From assembly GCA_016700335.1 (NCBI GenBank), contig CP065014.1:2393001-2457000 (forward strand): DNA of 64,000 bases, written 5' to 3'. Both the position numbers and the translations under genes were made by a program. This document shows positions 55,138-64,000 of the stretch, one piece after another (the stretch's first letter is position 1; each line of letters starts with the position of its first letter). Source of the DNA: Chlorobiota bacterium. Its GTDB lineage: Bacteria; Bacteroidota; Ignavibacteria; OLB7. The notes beneath the pieces were generated by a model. The model was not told where the DNA came from. It made no database searches and worked only from the letters and a program-made list of their open reading frames with translations.

Positions 55138-56349
55138 TCAATTTTTGACGTTTTTATTAAAATTTAAAACTGCATTTGTGAGCAATTCCTCAAATACCTT
55201 GATAGTACTTTTATCTGAATAATTCTTATGAACAAATTCATTTGAATTTATTGATAGTATATTCTGTAATTCCTTACTTTTTAATAACTGGATAGTAGAT
55301 TTTGCAAATTCGATTTCAGTATTTCCTAATAAATAATGTTCATTAGGAGCTGCAAAATTACCTTCAGCACCAATCGAAGTGCTTACAAACGGCATACCTG
55401 CTGACATCATTTCAAGTATTTTTATTCTCATTCCTCCACCTAATCTAAGTGGAACTATACCAACAGAAATTGTAGAATACAATTCTTTAATATTCGAATT
55501 TTTACCAAGCATCACAAAGTTTTTATTAGGCAAAGGTAATTCATCCAATGGAGGATTATCACCAACCAAATAGAAAATTGTATCAGGGCTATCTTTTAAA
55601 ATTAAGGGTAATATCTTGTTCACAAACCAAACAACAGAATCTTTATTTGGAGCCCAATTCATATCACTCCCAATCATTAATAATGTATTTTGTTTTCTAT
55701 TCTCAATACTTGAATAAGGGAAATCATTTAAATCAATAGATGCCGTTACCGTATTAACAACAGCATTGGGAACATAATTTTGCAATGTAATCTTATCCCT
55801 TTCTGTTATAGTTGCAGAAGCATCTGCAAGTGTAGCTTGTTCGATTTCAAACCTTTTCCATTTTTTTGATTGTTGAATTAAATAATTTTTAAATAGTATA
55901 TTTTTTTCATTCTTTGCTACCCTTTCATATATTTCGTGTTCCATGTTATGAAACCTTAATACAAATGGAATATTATATTTTTTTTTGACATAAGATCCAT
56001 ATTGAGCTACATGTGATTGATCTGAATATACAGCAGAATAATTATTTTTTTTTACAAGTGAGTCTATTAAAGTATAAGCTGATTTGTGATTTTTTTTAAT
56101 TTGTGTGTATGGATTTTTACTAAATAAAGTTAACAAAGCTCCAATATCTCTTGAAATAGGTTTTTCTAATACTTTATATATTTTGCAATATGAATCCATA
56201 TATTTTACATCAATATCAATTTCATCAATTGCAACAATATCAACTGTATGACCAAGTTCAGACAAACCTTTAATAATTCTGTACATGCAAATTTTTGCAC
56301 CATCAGTTAAAGGATAAGGGAGTCTTGAAGTTATTCCAAGTAAGTGCAT
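55138..56349 (-). CDS. GT4-type glycosyltransferase
   Basis: The 403-residue protein shows a GT-B fold: the N-terminal glycine-proline start (GITSRLPYPLTDGAK) and RIIKGLSELGHTVDIVAID, and the C-terminal donor-binding part with GIVPLRLGGGMRIKILEMMSAG and STSIGAEG, split here as GIVPLRLGGG and MRIKILEMMSAG. The E of ILEMMS is the conserved GT4 glutamate position. It transfers a sugar from a nucleotide sugar, but acceptor and sugar are not known. It stands upstream of nfo with 19 bases between; no other glycan genes are adjacent. Confidence 0.85.
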   Translation of the reverse strand: MHLLGITSRLPYPLTDGAKICMYRIIKGLSELGHTVDIVAIDEIDIDVKYMDSYCKIYKVLEKPISRDIGALLTLFSKNPYTQIKKNHKSAYTLIDSLVKKNNYSAVYSDQSHVAQYGSYVKKKYNIPFVLRFHNMEHEIYERVAKNEKNILFKNYLIQQSKKWKRFEIEQATLADASATITERDKITLQNYVPNAVVNTVTASIDLNDFPYSSIENRKQNTLLMIGSDMNWAPNKDSVVWFVNKILPLILKDSPDTIFYLVGDNPPLDELPLPNKNFVMLGKNSNIKELYSTISVGIVPLRLGGGMRIKILEMMSAGMPFVSTSIGAEGNFAAPNEHYLLGNTEIEFAKSTIQLLKSKELQNILSINSNEFVHKNYSDKSTIKVFEELLTNAVLNFNKNVKN

Positions 56350-56495
56350 TTATAAAAATTAAATATGATTTTTTTTTTTAGATTTAAATTATTTCTAAAT
56401 AAATTCTTTAAATGTAAATTAGATTTTTTTTGAAATAAAAATTAATATTGGTAGAAACTATAAAGGTACTTATTTAATGTTGATCCAATTGTAAA

Positions 56496-58487
56496 TTAGT
56501 CTTCATCATCTCTAAGTTTTTCCAACGAAGAATAATCTTCAAGTGTAGTTGTATCTCCAATAATATGACCATTAGTTGCAATTTCTCTTAAAAGCCTTCT
56601 CATTATTTTACCAGATCTAGTTTTTGGTAGAGAATCTGTAAATCTAATCTCATCTGGTTTTGCAATAGATCCTATTTCAGAACTAACATGATTTTTCAAT
56701 ATTTCTTTAAGTTCAGTAGTTGCTTTTGTTCCAACCTTAAGAGTAACAAAAGCAACAAGAGAATTACCTTTAATCTCATCGGGTTTTGCAATTACTGCAC
56801 TCTCAGCAACAGACTTATGAGAAACTAAAGCAGATTCAACTTCTGCTGTACCGAGCCTATGACCTGAAACATTTACAACATCATCAACCCTACCCATGAT
56901 CCAAAAGTAGCCATCTTTATCTTTTCTTGCTCCATCACCAGTAAAATACCAATCTTTGAAGTCTCCAAAATAAGTTTTTTTATATCTTTCTTTATCACCC
57001 CAAATATTCCTTAACATTGAGCTCCATGGAGATTTGATTACTAATAATCCACCTTCATCTGGTTTACAAGAACTTCCATCACGCCTTACAACATCTGCTT
57101 GTATTCCAGGTAATGGCAATGATGCAGAGCCTGGTTTCATTGGAGTTGCTCCAGGTAATGATGAAATCATTATTCCACCTGTTTCAGTCTGCCACCAAGT
57201 ATCAACAATAGGACATCTTTTTTTTCCTATAACATTAAAATACCATAACCATGCTTCTGGATTTATTGGTTCTCCAACTGTACCTAATAACCTTAATGAT
57301 GATAAATTATGTTTATTTGGATTTTCATCTCCTAGTCGCATAAATGATCTGATTGCAGTTGGTGCAGTATACAAAATATTGATTTTATTCCTTTCAATAA
57401 TATCCCATATCCTATCAGCAGAAGGATAATTCAAAGCACCTTCATACATAAAAATTGTTGCTCCATTTAACAATGGTCCGTAAGTAACGTAGGAGTGTCC
57501 AGTTATCCAACCTATATCTGCTGTACACCAATAAATATCGTTATCAGATAAATCAAAAACATTTTTACAAGTATAATAAACCCAAGTCATGTAGCCTCCT
57601 AAAGTATGGAATATCCCTTTTGGTTTACCAGTTGATCCAGAAGTGTATAACACAAATAAAGGGTGTTCACTATCTAACCATTTAGCTTCATTTTTTTCGT
57701 TTACATTTTTCATTAAATCATCCCAATCATATTCTCTATTCTTATCCAATTTAATTTTCAAAGAATTTCTATTGAGTACTATTATACTTTGAATTTCAAC
57801 TAATTCTTTAGTTGCTTTATCTACAGTTTTTCTTAAATTAACTAACTCACCTTTTCTGTATGTGCCATCAGTTGTTACAATTAACTTGGCATTAGAATCT
57901 ATCATTCTTTCTTTTAGAGCTTCTGCACTAAACCCTCCAAACACTACGTTATGAATTACTCCAATTCTAGCACAAGCCAACATTGCAATCACTGCTTCTG
58001 GAACCATACCCATATAAATCCCTACTGTATCATTTTTTTTTATCCCTAATAATAATAATACATTTGCAAATTTACATACTTCAGTATGGAGCTGAGAATA
58101 AGTTAAAGTGCGGGTTCCACCAATTTCATTCTCAAATATTATTGCAGCTTTGTTTCTTCTTGATGTTGCTAAATGGACATCTAAACAATTGTAAGATAAA
58201 TTAGTTTTTCCGTCTATAAACCATTTTGCAAATGGTGGTTTCCATTTTAAAACATTAGTCCAAGGTTTTTTCCAGTACAATTTATTTGCAATTTCACCCC
58301 AAAATTTATTAGGATTTTTCTTAGCCTTATGGTATATTTTTTTATATTCTTCAAAAGAGTTTAAATCACCATTTGTTTTAAATTCTACTGGCTTTGAAAC
58401 TACTTCACCAACTTTCTGGACAGATAAAATTGACTCTTCATGTAATTTTGAAGTTAAATTCTTTTTCTTTTGGATAGATGATTTCAT
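56496..58487 (-). CDS. acs: Acetyl-CoA synthetase
   Basis: The 663-residue enzyme activates acetate with ATP and CoA to acetyl-CoA. Visible motifs are the P-loop YTSGSTGKPKGIFHT, the W-x-T-x-D-x-GW region (YWCTADIGWITGHSY), the ATP-binding DTWWQTETGG, and GRVDDVVNVSGHRLGTAEVE, split here as GRVDDVVNVSG and HRLGTAEVE, plus the regulatory lysine motif PKTRSGKIMRR near the C-terminus, where acetylation inhibits family members. Full length. It is transcribed alone. Confidence 0.95.
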   Translation of the reverse strand: MKSSIQKKKNLTSKLHEESILSVQKVGEVVSKPVEFKTNGDLNSFEEYKKIYHKAKKNPNKFWGEIANKLYWKKPWTNVLKWKPPFAKWFIDGKTNLSYNCLDVHLATSRRNKAAIIFENEIGGTRTLTYSQLHTEVCKFANVLLLLGIKKNDTVGIYMGMVPEAVIAMLACARIGVIHNVVFGGFSAEALKERMIDSNAKLIVTTDGTYRKGELVNLRKTVDKATKELVEIQSIIVLNRNSLKIKLDKNREYDWDDLMKNVNEKNEAKWLDSEHPLFVLYTSGSTGKPKGIFHTLGGYMTWVYYTCKNVFDLSDNDIYWCTADIGWITGHSYVTYGPLLNGATIFMYEGALNYPSADRIWDIIERNKINILYTAPTAIRSFMRLGDENPNKHNLSSLRLLGTVGEPINPEAWLWYFNVIGKKRCPIVDTWWQTETGGIMISSLPGATPMKPGSASLPLPGIQADVVRRDGSSCKPDEGGLLVIKSPWSSMLRNIWGDKERYKKTYFGDFKDWYFTGDGARKDKDGYFWIMGRVDDVVNVSGHRLGTAEVESALVSHKSVAESAVIAKPDEIKGNSLVAFVTLKVGTKATTELKEILKNHVSSEIGSIAKPDEIRFTDSLPKTRSGKIMRRLLREIATNGHIIGDTTTLEDYSSLEKLRDDED

Positions 58488-58628
58488 ATAGTTTTATATT
58501 AGTTGAATTTCAATAATTTAAAAATTATTCTCCCAAAAATAAATAACTTAATTTCTTTATTTCCTTATATTATTTTTTAAATTATTTAATACACTATTTT
58601 CAATAAATTATAAAGTACAATTAGATAT

Positions 58629-59435
58629 ATGATAGCATTGACTATTGCAGGTTCTGATAGTGGAGCAGGTGCAGGGATACAAGCGGATTTAAAAACTTTT
58701 TCAGCCTTAAATGTTTATGGTGTTTCTGTTATAACTTCTGTTACTTCTCAAAATACTTTAAGAGTTGACGACGTTTTTGATTTGCCATTAAATGTTATTG
58801 CCTCACAATTCAAATCAATAATTGATGATTTTAAAATTGATGTAATAAAAATTGGAATGCTTTCTAGTTCTGATATTGTAAAACAAATTGTTTCTGAAAT
58901 TTCTAAATTAGAATATAAAATTCCTATTGTACTTGATCCTGTATTAGTTTCTACTAGTGGTGATTCTTTAGTAAAAGATACCTCAATAATTGCTCAAAAG
59001 AATCTACTTTTTCCAATAATAACTATTTTAACACCAAATATAATTGAGGCTTCTATAATTTCTAATATGAAAATTTTAACTTTAGATGATATGAAAGAGT
59101 CTATAAAAATTATTCACAAAATAGGAGTTAAAAATGTACTTATTAAAGGAGGTCATTTAATATTTAATGGAAATTGTATTGATATATTATTTGATGGTGA
59201 AAATTATTATGAGTTTTGCTTACCACATATTGCAGCTCAAGATGTTCATGGTACTGGATGTACGCTTTCATCTGCTATTGCTGGGAATTTAGCAAAAGGA
59301 TATAATTTGATAAGTTCAATAAAAAAGGCTAAAGATTATGTTCATGGAGCTATTAAACATTCCCGAATGGTTGGTAATGGTAACAATCCATTATATCATG
59401 AATGGATGAATTTTAAAAGTGATAATTTAACTTAA
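58629..59435 (+). CDS. thiD: Hydroxymethylpyrimidine/phosphomethylpyrimidine kinase
   Basis: The 268-residue ribokinase-fold enzyme phosphorylates HMP and HMP-P for thiamine synthesis. The start motif IAGSDSGAGAGIQADLKTF and the C-terminal catalytic motif DVHGTGCTLSSAIAG (Asp/GTGC anion hole) are diagnostic. No TPP riboswitch is visible in the 141-base upstream gap, and no other thi genes are adjacent. Confidence 0.93.
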   Translation: MIALTIAGSDSGAGAGIQADLKTFSALNVYGVSVITSVTSQNTLRVDDVFDLPLNVIASQFKSIIDDFKIDVIKIGMLSSSDIVKQIVSEISKLEYKIPIVLDPVLVSTSGDSLVKDTSIIAQKNLLFPIITILTPNIIEASIISNMKILTLDDMKESIKIIHKIGVKNVLIKGGHLIFNGNCIDILFDGENYYEFCLPHIAAQDVHGTGCTLSSAIAGNLAKGYNLISSIKKAKDYVHGAIKHSRMVGNGNNPLYHEWMNFKSDNLT

Positions 59436-59471
59436 CTTAAATTTATCTAAAAATAATTTCTTAAAGATATT

Positions 59472-59909
59472 TTATTGATTGATTTCTAATTCAACTCCAT
59501 ACCAATTTACTCCAGGTGGTTTTTCACCTATAAGCCTAGAAGAAAAGCCTAATGATTTGTAAAAAATTAGAAGTGGTTCAGATGCTCTTCCCTTCAATTT
59601 ATTTAGTTTAAATTTAAAAATTATTTTGTTTATAAGTTCTTTATATACTAAATTTTTATTGCTATCATTGTTAGATCTTAAATGCAGAATTGTTCCAATC
59701 CCCAACTCATCTAATTTCAATCCAATTATTCCTAACATATTTTCATCCTCATCTAAAACTCCCATTAAGTGCATGTTTTCATCTTCATAATATCGTTGAA
59801 GAATTCTGTCTAAAACTTCTTCATTCTTTGCTGGAAGAGCTTCCATCATAGTCTCTCTAATTGTATCAGTATCATAATATGGCTTAGCATTAAAAAAAGT
59901 TAAATTCAT
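59472..59909 (-). CDS. GNAT-like acetyltransferase domain protein
   Basis: The 145-residue protein looks like a GNAT-fold N-acetyltransferase: a helical start (TIRETMMEALPAKNEEV), a beta strand with GIIGLKLDELGIGTI, a helical middle and the terminal FYKSLGFSSRLIGE, a common GNAT C-terminal motif. The acetyl-CoA-binding R/Q-x2-G-x-G/A signature is weak (LRSNNDSNKNLVYKELI), so activity and substrate are uncertain. It lies downstream of holA on the same strand after a 58-base gap. Confidence 0.6.
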   Translation of the reverse strand: MNLTFFNAKPYYDTDTIRETMMEALPAKNEEVLDRILQRYYEDENMHLMGVLDEDENMLGIIGLKLDELGIGTILHLRSNNDSNKNLVYKELINKIIFKFKLNKLKGRASEPLLIFYKSLGFSSRLIGEKPPGVNWYGVELEINQ

Positions 59910-59967
59910 AAAGTTGGATGTTTGTAAGTCTTCAATTTGAATGTAATATATTTTATCATTACTTACA

Positions 59968-61023
59968 TTAAGAAATCATATAATCCTTTCCATCAATTAT
60001 TGAAATTAGCATAAGTTGCATTATAGCATCAGAATCTATCGAAGTTGATTTTAGTTTGAAATCAGTTTTTTGTAATATATTAAATGTATCTTTTATTTCT
60101 GAATAACTAAACTTGTTACAAGCAGCTAAATACTCATTTATAAAAAAACTTGAAATTCCTAATGATCGTCCTAATTCCAAAGTATCTCGTGTTTTAATTT
60201 TAAGTTCAGTTAACCTCCATAGAACAGAAAAATACCTTGTTAACATAGAAATAATTAACTGCTCAGATTCTCCTAGTCTAAGCATATTTGCAAGTATAGA
60301 AGAAGAAGAGACAATTTTTCTTTCACCTATTGCTTTTTGTAATTCAAAAATATTATTTTCTTTCGAAGAGCCTACAATTTTCTCAATATCTTCAAAAGTT
60401 ATTTTTTTTCTTAAACCAGTAAAAGTTAACAACTTCTCAATTTCATTATCAATAATTCTCAAAGATGTTCCTGCATAACTTATTAAAGCTTCAATTGCTT
60501 CTGGTGCTATTTCCCTACTTCTTTTTTTTACCCTTAATGAAATCCAAGAAGGTAATTCTCTTTCATATATTTTTTTAAAGTGAACAGATTGTGAACATTC
60601 TATTATTATATTAAACGGATTCCTTGCAATTGATTTTCCTTTCCCAAGAAAATCAGAATTGTTAGAAATCATTATTAAAGTTGTAAATTCTAATGGATTT
60701 TTTAAGTATTTAATTATTGAATTACTTATATCCTGTTTTGATTTAGTAGGGTAAAATTTATCAATATCTTTGATTACAACAACTCTTTTATTTGCCATAA
60801 TTGGATAAGAGTTTACTCTCTCCAAAATATCGTTAATATTATTATCGTTGCTATTCAAAACATCATAATTAAATGATTTGTTAGTTTCCTCAACAGCAAC
60901 ACTAACAAGGCTCTCAAGACTATCTTCAATAAGCAATTCTTCTTCACCAAATAAAAAATACATTGGTGAAAGTTTGTTTTTATTAATTTGAGTTTCTAAA
61001 CTATCTTGACTAATTAACGGCAT
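59968..61023 (-). CDS. holA: DNA polymerase III subunit delta
   Basis: The 351-residue protein matches the HolA clamp-loader subunit: start motif YFLFGEEELLIEDSL, domain II with KRVVVIKDIDKFYPTKS, and the C-terminal helical collar domain (EDIEKIVGSSKENNIFELQKAIG, split here as EDIEKIVGSSKENNIF and ELQKAIGERK). Delta opens the beta clamp. It begins 10 bases after the alpha/beta hydrolase gene ends, on the same strand, so the two are probably one transcript. Confidence 0.88.
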   Translation of the reverse strand: MPLISQDSLETQINKNKLSPMYFLFGEEELLIEDSLESLVSVAVEETNKSFNYDVLNSNDNNINDILERVNSYPIMANKRVVVIKDIDKFYPTKSKQDISNSIIKYLKNPLEFTTLIMISNNSDFLGKGKSIARNPFNIIIECSQSVHFKKIYERELPSWISLRVKKRSREIAPEAIEALISYAGTSLRIIDNEIEKLLTFTGLRKKITFEDIEKIVGSSKENNIFELQKAIGERKIVSSSSILANMLRLGESEQLIISMLTRYFSVLWRLTELKIKTRDTLELGRSLGISSFFINEYLAACNKFSYSEIKDTFNILQKTDFKLKSTSIDSDAIMQLMLISIIDGKDYMIS

Positions 61024-61033
61024 TTAATTGGGG

Positions 61034-61711
61034 TTAAAAAAATAATTCAATTTCAGATTTTAATAACTCAAAATTAACGTTCTCAAATTGATGTGGTTGA
61101 TTTTCAAAAACTTTGACCTTAGAATTAATCAAAGTATTTTGAACATATTTAGTTTCTTCAAATGTCACCATTTTATCCAGACTTCCAAGAGTTAAGAGAA
61201 CATCATTTTTTATCATTTGAAAATCTTCTATTTCTAGGTGATTAGTTGCCAAACTCCACATCAATTTTTCTGTATTCAACATTACATTTTTCCAATTCTC
61301 TTTTCCGTGTACGTTCTTTAATTGCATTGAATATTCCGGAACTTTTAACTCTGTGATCTCAGGATTAAGAAATTTTGTTTGAAGAAGAACCTCTTCTTTA
61401 TTCCACTTTAATTTAGTTCCATAAGTAAACAATTTGTCAATTCTTTCTGGGAAATACCTCATTAACCATAAACCAATGTAACCACCCATGCTATACCCAA
61501 AAATATTTATCTTATCTAATGAAGATTTGTCCATCCATTCTATTATTTCTAAACTGAAATTTTCAATATTGAATTCATTTTTAAAAGTATTTCCACCGTG
61601 GCCAGACAAATTGATAGAATAAGTTTCAAACTTATTATCCAAAGAATTTTCTATTTTTTCAAATTGATTTTTACTCCCTAGAGCACCATGAATAAAAAGT
61701 ATAATTGACAT
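61034..61711 (-). CDS. Alpha/beta hydrolase
   Basis: The ATG at 61711 gives 225 residues that begin at the family motif (MSIILFIHGALGSKNQF); the frame is open further to a TTG at 61753, which I reject. Nucleophile elbow: GYSMGGYIGLWL. The Asp (GSLDKMVTFEE) and His (PHQFENVNF) complete a catalytic triad. The substrate is unknown. It lies immediately upstream of holA. Confidence 0.82.
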   Translation of the reverse strand: MSIILFIHGALGSKNQFEKIENSLDNKFETYSINLSGHGGNTFKNEFNIENFSLEIIEWMDKSSLDKINIFGYSMGGYIGLWLMRYFPERIDKLFTYGTKLKWNKEEVLLQTKFLNPEITELKVPEYSMQLKNVHGKENWKNVMLNTEKLMWSLATNHLEIEDFQMIKNDVLLTLGSLDKMVTFEETKYVQNTLINSKVKVFENQPHQFENVNFELLKSEIELFF

Positions 61712-61828
61712 ATTAAAAATTTTAAAAACTGATTGAATATTAAAATAGATCAAACAAAAACAAATCTAATCAAACTTTAAATTTGCATTGAACATTATTA
61801 ACTCAATTTGAAAAGGTTTTGAAAAACT

Positions 61829-63112
61829 TTACAAAGTTGCAAAAACATTTTCAGCAGCATCTAGTGTTTTTTCAATAGCAATAGTATCATGGGTACTAGA
61901 AACAAACCATGCTTCAAACTGAGAAGGGGGAAGATAAATTCCTTTACTAAGCATACCATTAAAGAACTTTGCGAACAATTTAGTATCTGAACTTGATGCA
62001 GAGTTAAAATCTACTACTTCACTTTTAGTAAAAAATAAAGTAATCATCGAGCCAGATCTATTAATACAATTATCGATGGAATATTTATTCCCAAAATATT
62101 TTAATTGACTTTCAATTTCATTTGTAATAACTTCTAATTTAGGATATGGGTTTTCATTAATCAATGTTTGCAATGTTGCAAGACCAGCAGTTACTGCTAA
62201 AGGATTCCCAGATAAAGTACCTGCTTGATAAACAGCTCCTAAAGGAGAAACTTTCTCCATTAAATAACTTTTCCCACCATATGCACCAACAGGTAAACCA
62301 CCGCCAATAATTTTACCATATGTAACCATATCAGGAATAATACCATATACTTCTGATGCACCACCAAAAGCAACTCTGAAGCCTGTCATCACTTCATCAA
62401 AAATTAATACAGTCCCTTTCTCTGTACAAAGTTCTCGAAGATTTTTCAAGAATACTGGATTAGATTTAATAACTCCCATATTTCCACAAATAGGCTCAAT
62501 TATTACTGCAGCTATTTTATCATCATTTAACTTGAACAAATTTTTTACAGATTCAATATCATTAAAATTGGCTACTAATGTATCTTGTGCTGTCCCTTTA
62601 GTAACTCCTGGTGAGTTTGGTTCTCCTAGAGTCATAAGTCCACTTCCAGCTTTTATTAAAAATGAATCACCATGTCCATGATAGCAACCTTCAAATTTTA
62701 TAATCTTATCAAAACCAGTATATCCTCTTGCAACTATAATTGCAGACATAGTTGCTTCAGTACCACTTGAAACCATTCTAACCATTTCAAGAGTTGGGAT
62801 ATTTTTACAAAGGAATTCAGCAAGCTCAACTTCAGCTTCGCAAGGAGCTCCAAAACTTACAGCTTTTAGAATTTGTTTGGATAATGCTTCAATTACAATT
62901 GGATGATTATGACCTAAAATAAATGGTCCCCAAGATCCAACATAATCAATATAATTATTCCCATCAACATCTGTCAAATTTGAACCAAAAGCTGATTCAA
63001 AAAATATAGGTTTTCCACCAACAGATTTAAAAGCTCTAGCTGGTGAATTTACACCTCCAGGAATAACTTTTTTAGCTCTCTCAAATAAATTATTGCTTTT
63101 ATTTATAATCAT
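61829..63112 (-). CDS. hemL: Glutamate-1-semialdehyde 2,1-aminomutase
   Basis: The 427-residue PLP enzyme makes 5-aminolevulinate in the C5 pathway of heme and tetrapyrrole synthesis. Diagnostic segments are PGGVNSPARAF at the start, SSGTEATMSAI, EGCYHGHGDS and DEVMTGFR, and the PLP lysine is in TYGKIIGGGLPVGAYGG near residue 265. Full length. Upstream on the same strand lies an unknown 135-residue protein, 89 bases away. Confidence 0.95.
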   Translation of the reverse strand: MIINKSNNLFERAKKVIPGGVNSPARAFKSVGGKPIFFESAFGSNLTDVDGNNYIDYVGSWGPFILGHNHPIVIEALSKQILKAVSFGAPCEAEVELAEFLCKNIPTLEMVRMVSSGTEATMSAIIVARGYTGFDKIIKFEGCYHGHGDSFLIKAGSGLMTLGEPNSPGVTKGTAQDTLVANFNDIESVKNLFKLNDDKIAAVIIEPICGNMGVIKSNPVFLKNLRELCTEKGTVLIFDEVMTGFRVAFGGASEVYGIIPDMVTYGKIIGGGLPVGAYGGKSYLMEKVSPLGAVYQAGTLSGNPLAVTAGLATLQTLINENPYPKLEVITNEIESQLKYFGNKYSIDNCINRSGSMITLFFTKSEVVDFNSASSSDTKLFAKFFNGMLSKGIYLPPSQFEAWFVSSTHDTIAIEKTLDAAENVFATL

Positions 63113-63201
63113 TATTATTGAGTAAAATTTACATAATGTAGGATAATTTCATACCCAACATTAAAACAAAATAACATATTTTAAACTCAAGTTACCTTTC
63201 C

Positions 63202-63609
63202 TTAAAACCTTTCAAATAGAGTACCTGCGGCATTGTTAGATCTTTCTAATAATAATGTTCTTGCCACTTCAGTACAAGCAAAAACTTTGGAAATATTTTC
63301 ATTCGAATCTACATTTAATATTTCTAAAACCTTATTATGAGTTATATAATCTTCTAATTCAGGCATATTCTCAGATGAAATTTCTAGAAGTTCTTCAAGA
63401 GTTTGTTCTTCATCTGTTTCAATTAAATCAAGTATCAAATAAGCCCTACAATAAAACATTAAAGAAGCTCTTGATAACCTTTTAAATTCAAAAACTAATT
63501 CTTCGTTTATTGGATCTAACTCAGTTAACAATCTCCATTGTTCTTCGGCAATAATATGATATTCATCTGCTGTTGTAAGTATTTTTTTGTGAATTGGTAT
63601 TTTCTCCAT
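63202..63609 (-). CDS. Conserved-looking hypothetical helical protein
   Basis: The 135-residue protein is acidic and predicted all-alpha (ADEYHIIAEEQWRLLTEL, EFKRLSRASLMFYCRAYLIL, TLEELLEISSENMPEL). It has three cysteines but no CxxC pair, no signal peptide and no family motif I recognise. It sits between gpmA and hemL on the same strand, 86 bases downstream of gpmA. Confidence 0.6.
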   Translation of the reverse strand: MEKIPIHKKILTTADEYHIIAEEQWRLLTELDPINEELVFEFKRLSRASLMFYCRAYLILDLIETDEEQTLEELLEISSENMPELEDYITHNKVLEILNVDSNENISKVFACTEVARTLLLERSNNAAGTLFERF

Positions 63610-63695
63610 AAAATAGTTTTTTGTTAATTGGCAATTCCAAAAACAATAAGATTAAAATTTAAGTAATTCAAATTTTTTAGAAATAATTTCTTTTA

Positions 63696-64000
63696 TTAAA
63701 TAGATAAAATAGTTTTTGAAAGAGGTATTAAATTGCCTTCAATATTAACACCCATTTCAAAAACAATTGGAGTGCCTGTAGGAATTTCAAGATTTAAAAT
63801 ACTTTCATGTGTATGGTTTTCTAACCTATACATCATTGCTCTTAAAGAATTACCATGAGCAACAACTAACACATTTTTATTTTCCAAAAGTTTTGGTTCA
63901 ATGTATTTTTCATAATATGGCATAACTCTGTTAATTGTCATTGCTAAGCTTTCTGCTTCTTTACCAGGAGGGGGAATATCAAAACTTCTGCGCCAAATAT
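63696..64000 (-). CDS. gpmA: 2,3-bisphosphoglycerate-dependent phosphoglycerate mutase, 5' end cut
   Basis: The frame is open to the right edge. Partial translation starts IWRRSFDIPPPGKEAESL and continues through MTINRVMPYYEKYI, VVAHGNSLRAMMYRLE and NLEIPTGTPIVFEM. These are the C-terminal third of a dPGM: the His of VAHGNSLRA is the second catalytic His, and RRSFDIPPP is the substrate-loop region. It interconverts 3- and 2-phosphoglycerate in glycolysis. The catalytic N-terminus is outside the window, so I give only the visible part. Confidence 0.92.
   Translation of the reverse strand, partial: IWRRSFDIPPPGKEAESLAMTINRVMPYYEKYIEPKLLENKNVLVVAHGNSLRAMMYRLENHTHESILNLEIPTGTPIVFEMGVNIEGNLIPLSKTILSI

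Noticed and set aside
58488..58628. TPP riboswitch upstream of thiD
   Set aside because: No CTGAGA or the other conserved thi-box segments are present.

Overview
The window is very AT-rich (roughly 70% A+T by eye) chromosomal DNA from a free-living bacterium of the Bacteroidota/Chlorobiota/Ignavibacteriota (FCB) branch. The clues are three giant secreted proteins with type IX secretion (T9SS) C-terminal sorting domains, a GWxTD-domain protein, a DUF4175-type membrane protein, an OmpA protein with thrombospondin type 3 calcium repeats, archaeal-type class I aldolase, and promoter-like sites of the Bacteroidota form TTG-N19-TAnnTTTG. I cannot name the genus; an AT-rich Ignavibacteria/Kapabacteria-like lineage would fit. 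I see no tRNA, rRNA, CRISPR array, insertion sequence or prophage, so most of the window is core genome with an accessory cell-surface component.

Layout. 1-4.5 kb: the edge of a STAND/AAA_16-type ATPase, a small divergent zinc-ribbon ORF, an M42 aminopeptidase, N-carbamoylputrescine amidase and an exported rhodanese. 4.6-14.1 kb: smpB, fructose-bisphosphate aldolase with a clear terminator, an outer-membrane barrel, a small membrane protein, an ECF sigma factor with a ZAS-type anti-sigma factor, two Spy/CpxP-like periplasmic proteins, a sugar nucleotidyltransferase and a bifunctional RelA/SpoT enzyme. 14.2-23.4 kb: the OmpA/TSP3 protein and a 2421-residue SBBP-propeller/Ig/T9SS protein. 23.7-36.0 kb: rsmB, scpA, clpX, a barrel plus GWxTD pair, typA, guaB and an RNase G whose S1 domain is split by a disordered insertion of about 380 residues.

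36.0-46 kb: the SRP RNA gene, a 52-codon membrane-protein ORF, a candidate small RNA with its own promoter and terminator, and two tandem paralogous T9SS proteins of about 1500 residues with IgGFc-binding-like N-termini. 46-64 kb: DUF4175-like protein, DoxX-like protein, a TPR lipid- or periplasm-directed protein, a lipoprotein gene interrupted by two in-frame TAG codons, a ferritin-like/VIT1 iron transporter, endonuclease IV, a glycosyltransferase, acetyl-CoA synthetase, thiD, and a minus-strand run gpmA-(unknown)-hemL-hydrolase-holA-GNAT.

Functional themes are envelope and secretion (OmpA, three T9SS cargo proteins, barrels, Spy pair, ECF/anti-sigma switch), translation and stress (smpB, typA, rel, clpX, rsmB, SRP RNA, RNase G) and housekeeping metabolism. 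The strongest second-look items are the RNase G insertion, the candidate small RNA at about 36.56-36.65 kb, and the amber-interrupted lipoprotein gene at 52.1-52.6 kb. I found no convincing new multi-gene defence or biosynthetic system.
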